In this document: one piece after another, positions 6,369 through 9,245 of the stretch
How the letters are laid out: each line of letters starts with the position of its first letter
Numbering within the stretch: the stretch's first letter is position 1
Assembly: GCA_028709565.1 (NCBI GenBank)
Contig: JAQVWU010000088.1
Location: 1-9,245, forward strand
Reading direction: 5' to 3'
DNA length: 9,245 nt
Source: Eubacteriales bacterium
GTDB taxonomy: Bacteria > Bacillota > Clostridia > Oscillospirales > CAG-272
The notes under the pieces: model-generated
Seen by the model: the letters and a program-made list of their open reading frames with translations, nothing else
What the model was told of the DNA's origin: nothing
Database searches by the model: none
Translations under genes and position numbers: made by a program

Positions 6369-7874
6369 CTATTTGTGAAAAAGATTTTTTGTATTGTATT
6401 GGGGTTCACAGGTAAGATTAATACCGAGTCTGCGGTACAGGTCCTCATCAACCTGAGCCAATATGATAGTAGAATGTGCCTCACATCCCCGAAGGGTGGC
6501 AAGGTGACGCATGGCGCATCGCGCGGTCTCGCTTTCGGAGGCGCTGATTGATAGGGCGATGAGCGCCTCGTCGGAATGAAGCCGGGGATTGCGGTTGCCC
6601 AAAATCTCTGTTTTAAGCTTTTGTATGGGTTCTATAGTTTCCGGATTAATCAAATGCACCGAACGCTCAATAAATCCCAGCGCCTTTACCGCGTTAAGCA
6701 GGGCAGCGGAAGCGGGTCCCAGCAAATCTGAGGTCTTGCCTGTCACTACCCTGCCGTCAGGCAGCTGTATGGCTATCGCCGGCTGGCCCCCTATTTCATA
6801 CGATCTGTCCAGTGCCGATTTCACCACCGGACGGTCATCAACCGATATTCCCGCCTGTTTCATCAGCAATTCGAGCTTTTCGACCGAACTGTCGGAAGCC
6901 CGCCCCCGCCTTCTGTCACACAGCGTATTAAAATATCGCCTGATTATTTCATCACATGACGCTTTTATTACAGCGCTGTCATCCGTTATACAATATCCGG
7001 TCATGTTGACTCCCATATCTGTAGGTGACTTGTAAGGACTTTCACCCGAAATCTTTTTAAAGATCGTGTTTAAAACAGGGAATATTTCAACATCCCGGTT
7101 ATAATTGACCGCCGGAATCCCGTATGCCTCAAAATGATAGGGATCGATCATATTTACATCGTTTAAATCCGCGGTTGCCGCTTCATAAGCAAGGTTCAGC
7201 GGATGCTTGAGGGACAGGTTCCATATCGGAAAGGTTTCGAATTTAGCATATCCGGCCTGCACTCCGCGCATATTTTCATGGTAGAGCTGTGACAGGCAGG
7301 TTGCCATTTTCCCGCTGCCCGGTCCCGGAGCCGTAACAACCACCAGCGGGTGCGTCGTTTCTATATACTCGTTTTTCCCGTATCCGTTTTCGCCGACTAT
7401 GTGTCTGACGTTATACGGATAGCCGTCAATCGTATAATTGATAAACACGCGAATACCCGACCGCTCCAGCCTTTCTTTGAAGGCGTCTGCCGATGCCTGG
7501 CCTGCATACTGCGCGATTACAACACTGCCTACATACAGTTTCAAATTGCGGTAGACATCTATAAGGCGCAATACATCGGTATCATACGTTATGCCGATGT
7601 CACTGCGCATTTTATTTTTTTCTATATCACCCGCGTTTATTACTATCACTATTTCAACGTCATCCGACAGCTTCTGAAGCATCCGCACCTTGCTGTCCGG
7701 TTCAAAACCGGGCAATACCCGGGCGGCGTGATAATCATCAAACAGTTTACCGCCGAATTCAAGGTATAATTTACCTCCAAATTCGCCGATGCGTTTGGTT
7801 ATCTGCTCCGACTGTCTTCGAATATATGCGTCATTATCAAAACCGACCGTTGCGATCACTTTGTTATCCCCCAT
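6369..7874 (-). CDS. UPF0371/DUF1846 family protein, function unknown
   Basis: This complete 501-residue protein matches the widely conserved UPF0371 (DUF1846) family along its whole length. Hallmarks seen: GFDNDAY at 11-17, FGGKLYLEFGGKLFDDYHA at 32-50, RVLPGF at 52-57, a P-loop-like TAPGPGSGKMATCLSQLYHE at 181-200 with Gly184, Gly186, Gly188 and Lys189, AGYAKFETFPIWNL at 207-220, EAATADLNDVNMIDPYH at 231-247, YKSPTDMGVNM at 281-291, and the C-terminal INLTCEPQY at 485-493. No transmembrane or signal segment is seen, so it should be cytosolic. The glycine-rich loop suggests nucleotide or phosphate binding, but no reaction is established to my knowledge. AAGGA lies 6 nt before the ATG at 7874, and a perfect promoter lies directly upstream. 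It is transcribed alone, away from the EF-G-like gene. Confidence 0.93.
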   Translation of the reverse strand: MGDNKVIATVGFDNDAYIRRQSEQITKRIGEFGGKLYLEFGGKLFDDYHAARVLPGFEPDSKVRMLQKLSDDVEIVIVINAGDIEKNKMRSDIGITYDTDVLRLIDVYRNLKLYVGSVVIAQYAGQASADAFKERLERSGIRVFINYTIDGYPYNVRHIVGENGYGKNEYIETTHPLVVVTAPGPGSGKMATCLSQLYHENMRGVQAGYAKFETFPIWNLSLKHPLNLAYEAATADLNDVNMIDPYHFEAYGIPAVNYNRDVEIFPVLNTIFKKISGESPYKSPTDMGVNMTGYCITDDSAVIKASCDEIIRRYFNTLCDRRRGRASDSSVEKLELLMKQAGISVDDRPVVKSALDRSYEIGGQPAIAIQLPDGRVVTGKTSDLLGPASAALLNAVKALGFIERSVHLINPETIEPIQKLKTEILGNRNPRLHSDEALIALSISASESETARCAMRHLATLRGCEAHSTIILAQVDEDLYRRLGINLTCEPQYNTKNLFHK

Positions 7875-7890
7875 GATTTATCCTTCTAGA

Positions 7891-7919
7891 ATTATACTAT
7901 ATATAGTGTTTTGTGTCAA
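7891..7919 (-). promoter_or_regulatory. Consensus sigma-A promoter of the UPF0371 gene
   Basis: TTGACA (7919-7914) and TATAAT (7896-7891) on the minus strand are exactly 17 bp apart. The expected start of transcription, near 7884, is only about 10 nt before the ATG at 7874 and falls inside the Shine-Dalgarno AGAAGGA (7887-7881). The leader is therefore unusually short. Confidence 0.85.
7896..7907. promoter_or_regulatory. Candidate operator: 12-bp palindrome in the UPF0371 promoter spacer
   Basis: ACTATATATAGT is a perfect palindrome lying between the -35 and -10 elements and sharing one base with the -10. Its placement mirrors the palindrome in the exporter promoter, though the sequence differs. 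It may bind a repressor or simply be AT-rich spacer sequence. Confidence 0.35.
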
Positions 7920-7943
7920 GCTTATGCCGCCCGGATTTTATAT

Positions 7944-7964
7944 TTATCAGCCGATTATCAGCCG
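7944..7964. repeat. Two tandem copies of TTATCAGCCG with 11-bp period
   Basis: TTATCAGCCG occurs at 7944-7953 and 7955-7964, separated by one base. The period is close to one helical turn, which would place two protein contacts on the same face of the DNA. It lies upstream of the UPF0371 -35 element. No third copy was seen. Confidence 0.5.
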
Positions 7965-8085
7965 GTCCTTTTGTAATTTATTTATTTAAGGCCCTCGCGA
8001 ACAACATCCGGATGGAATTCGTCAACATACACAAAATATAACAATACCGTTTTATGAATTTAAATTTAAATATAACACAAAACTA

Positions 8086-8114
8086 TTGCATCCGGACGTT
8101 TTTTGTTATATAAT
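8086..8114 (+). promoter_or_regulatory. Probable promoter of the EF-G-like gene
   Basis: A perfect TATAAT (8109-8114) lies 17 bp after TTGCAT (8086-8091), which matches the -35 consensus only in TTG. A second TATAAT overlaps at 8114-8119. AT-rich sequence upstream could act as an UP element. The start of transcription is expected around 8121-8126. Confidence 0.55.
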
Positions 8115-8131
8115 ATAATGGTGTAATGTCT

Positions 8132-8169
8132 TTTGCTTCCCCGGTAATGGCTTAATCGCATGAAGCAAA
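8132..8169 (+). promoter_or_regulatory. Leader hairpin upstream of the EF-G-like gene
   Basis: TTTGCTTC (8132-8139) pairs perfectly with GAAGCAAA (8162-8169), enclosing a 22-nt loop in the predicted untranslated leader. The tract after it is mostly A, not T, so it is not an intrinsic terminator. It could affect mRNA stability or bind a protein. No known riboswitch class is recognised. Confidence 0.4.
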
Positions 8170-8172
8170 TTT

Positions 8173-8208
8173 AATTATAATAAAAAAGAGAATTATAATA
8201 AAGGAGAT
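8173..8208 (+). repeat. Tandem 18-bp direct repeat containing the Shine-Dalgarno
   Basis: Two adjacent 18-bp units (8173-8190 and 8191-8208) agree at 15 of 18 positions, both beginning AATTATAATAAA. The second copy carries AAGGAG (8201-8206), the ribosome-binding site of the EF-G-like gene; the first has the weaker AAAGAG at the equivalent place. The AAGGAG lies 12 nt before the ATG at 8219, longer than usual. Confidence 0.6.
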
Positions 8209-8218
8209 AGATTGATAA

Positions 8219-9245
8219 ATGTCTATAGACAAAACGACTGAACAAATTCGCAATATCTGTTTACTTGGTCACAGCGGTTCGGGCAAAACCTCGCTGACCG
8301 AAGCGATGCTTTACTTTACAAAGAGTATTGACAGGATGGGCAAGCCTACCGACGGCAATACCGTATGCGACTATGACCCTGAAGAGATAAAGCGCGGCTT
8401 TACGATTCAGGCAGCTGTTGCTCCTGTCATCCGCGGGGATATAAAAATCAACCTCATAGACACCCCCGGTTATCTGGATTTTGTAGGTGAGGTTCTTCAG
8501 GGCGTCAGCGTCGCCGACAGTTCGGTTATAATGGTGGACGCAAAAGCGGGCATCGAAGTCGGAACCGAGCTGGCGTGGGATTATGTCGGTGACGCCTCAA
8601 TTCCAAAATCTTTCTTTATCAATAAATTCGACGATCCGGACGCCGATTTCAACGCGATTTTTGAATCGCTGCGCGAAAAATTCGGCACCTCGGTCAGCCC
8701 CGTATTAATACCCGCGGCTGAAGGCGGAACGGTAAAAGGTTTTGTCAATCTTATTACCATGAAGCTGTATGTTTATGACAAATCCGGTCAGCATACCGAA
8801 GAGGAAATTCCCGCGTCCTTTATTTCCGCCGCCGACGATTATCGAAACATGCTGCTTGAATCGATAGCGGAAACAAGTGAAGAACTCATGGAAAAGTTCT
8901 TCGCCGAAGAAGATATTACCGAAGCGGAAATAAAAGCGGCTGTCAGAATCGGTCTGGAAACGGGCAGTATAGCTCCGGTCGTATGCGGTTCATCGCTGAA
9001 TCTGTGGGGTATTGAGACGATGCTCGATCTTTTTGCCGACTCCTATCCCGCTCCCGCTGCCGTTGACGGCGAAACGGGGCTGTTCGTGTTCAAGACAATC
9101 GCAGACCCATTTGTCGGTAAAATGAGTTTCTTCCGGGTAATGAGCGGAACCCTTACAAACGATCAGGTATTAAAGAACCTGCGGTCGGGCAGCAGCGAAA
9201 AAATGGCTCATATTTATACGATGCGCGGCAAAAAACAAACCGAGG
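8219..9245 (+). CDS. EF-G-like translational GTPase paralogue, C-terminus cut by window edge
   Basis: The visible 342 residues contain an EF-G-type GTPase domain and the beginning of domain II. G1 is GHSGSGKT at 17-24. G2 Thr62 lies in KRGFTI at 59-63+. G3 is DTPGY at 81-85. G4 is NKFD at 135-138. The G5 region is CGSS at 256-259, followed by PFVGKMSFFRVMSGTL at 297-312, the usual start of domain II. Canonical EF-G has DTPGH and NKMD; here the catalytic His is Tyr85. The sequence EVLQGVSVADSSVIMVDAKAGIEVGTE is typical of the second EF-G-like class (EF-G-2) of Firmicutes and Thermus rather than the main EF-G. The role is not settled; it may have altered or no translocase activity. The ATG at 8219 is the only sensible start, since an in-frame stop precedes it. 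It should continue for roughly another 350 residues. Confidence 0.9.
   Translation, partial: MSIDKTTEQIRNICLLGHSGSGKTSLTEAMLYFTKSIDRMGKPTDGNTVCDYDPEEIKRGFTIQAAVAPVIRGDIKINLIDTPGYLDFVGEVLQGVSVADSSVIMVDAKAGIEVGTELAWDYVGDASIPKSFFINKFDDPDADFNAIFESLREKFGTSVSPVLIPAAEGGTVKGFVNLITMKLYVYDKSGQHTEEEIPASFISAADDYRNMLLESIAETSEELMEKFFAEEDITEAEIKAAVRIGLETGSIAPVVCGSSLNLWGIETMLDLFADSYPAPAAVDGETGLFVFKTIADPFVGKMSFFRVMSGTLTNDQVLKNLRSGSSEKMAHIYTMRGKKQTE

Larger units (their letters stand above)
7875..8218. other. 344-bp divergent intergenic region between UPF0371 and EF-G-like genes
   Basis: No protein gene is supported here. Going right, it holds the UPF0371 promoter, an 11-bp direct repeat (7944-7964), a palindrome CATCCGGATG (8005-8014), AT-rich tracts with two overlapping ATTTAAAT-type steps near 8056-8072, the EF-G-like promoter (8086-8114), and a leader of about 95 nt with a hairpin and a tandem repeat. 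I recognise no known riboswitch or T-box. Confidence 0.7.

Noticed and set aside
7350..7769. Plus-strand open frame of 139 codons
   Set aside because: It is antisense to the UPF0371 gene, whose conserved blocks cover this exact region. No promoter or Shine-Dalgarno serves it.
8120..8218. T-box or known riboswitch in the EF-G-like leader
   Set aside because: No T-box TGGNACCGCG-like sequence, no terminator/antiterminator pair and no recognisable riboswitch core; the leader is too short for most classes.

Overview
The window reads like a chromosomal segment of a low-to-mid GC Gram-positive anaerobe, most likely a member of the Clostridia. The basis is the gene families present (a BmrCD-type heterodimeric ABC exporter, a UPF0371/DUF1846 protein, a NimA-like flavoprotein, an EF-G-like paralogue), purine-rich Shine-Dalgarno sites, and promoters that match TTGACA-N17-TATAAT exactly or nearly so. 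I cannot name a genus from this sequence. I see no mobile element, integrase, CRISPR array or rRNA.

Layout from left to right. Positions 1-3139 (minus strand) hold a two-gene ABC exporter operon: a complete first subunit with a degenerate Walker B motif, followed after 2 nt by a second subunit whose C-terminal half runs off the left edge. Positions 3140-3364 are a divergent regulatory region with two back-to-back consensus promoters, one of which has an 18-bp near-palindrome sitting across its -10 and spacer. Positions 3365-5604 (plus) hold an AMP-forming long-chain acyl-CoA synthetase and, 5 nt later, a MarR-family regulator. A bidirectional terminator at about 5607-5629 separates this operon from a convergent NimA-like FMN-binding protein (5647-6111, minus). 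Next come a terminator and a tRNA-Gly(UCC) (6178-6251, minus) with its own promoter. A complete UPF0371 gene follows (6369-7874, minus). A 344-bp divergent intergenic region (7875-8218) then leads to an EF-G-like GTPase that runs off the right edge (8219-9245, plus).

How the genes may work together. The MarR regulator is cotranscribed with the acyl-CoA synthetase and lies opposite the exporter operon. The simplest reading is that MarR senses a fatty acid, acyl-CoA or amphipathic drug and controls one or both divergent promoters, linking lipid activation to export. This is inference from layout and the candidate operator; the sequence shows no direct proof. The remaining genes are unrelated housekeeping or conserved genes. 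The window is mostly ordinary; the most interesting parts are the exporter/ligase/MarR divergon, the architecture of the UPF0371 promoter, and the EF-G paralogue with Tyr in place of the catalytic His and its long structured leader.
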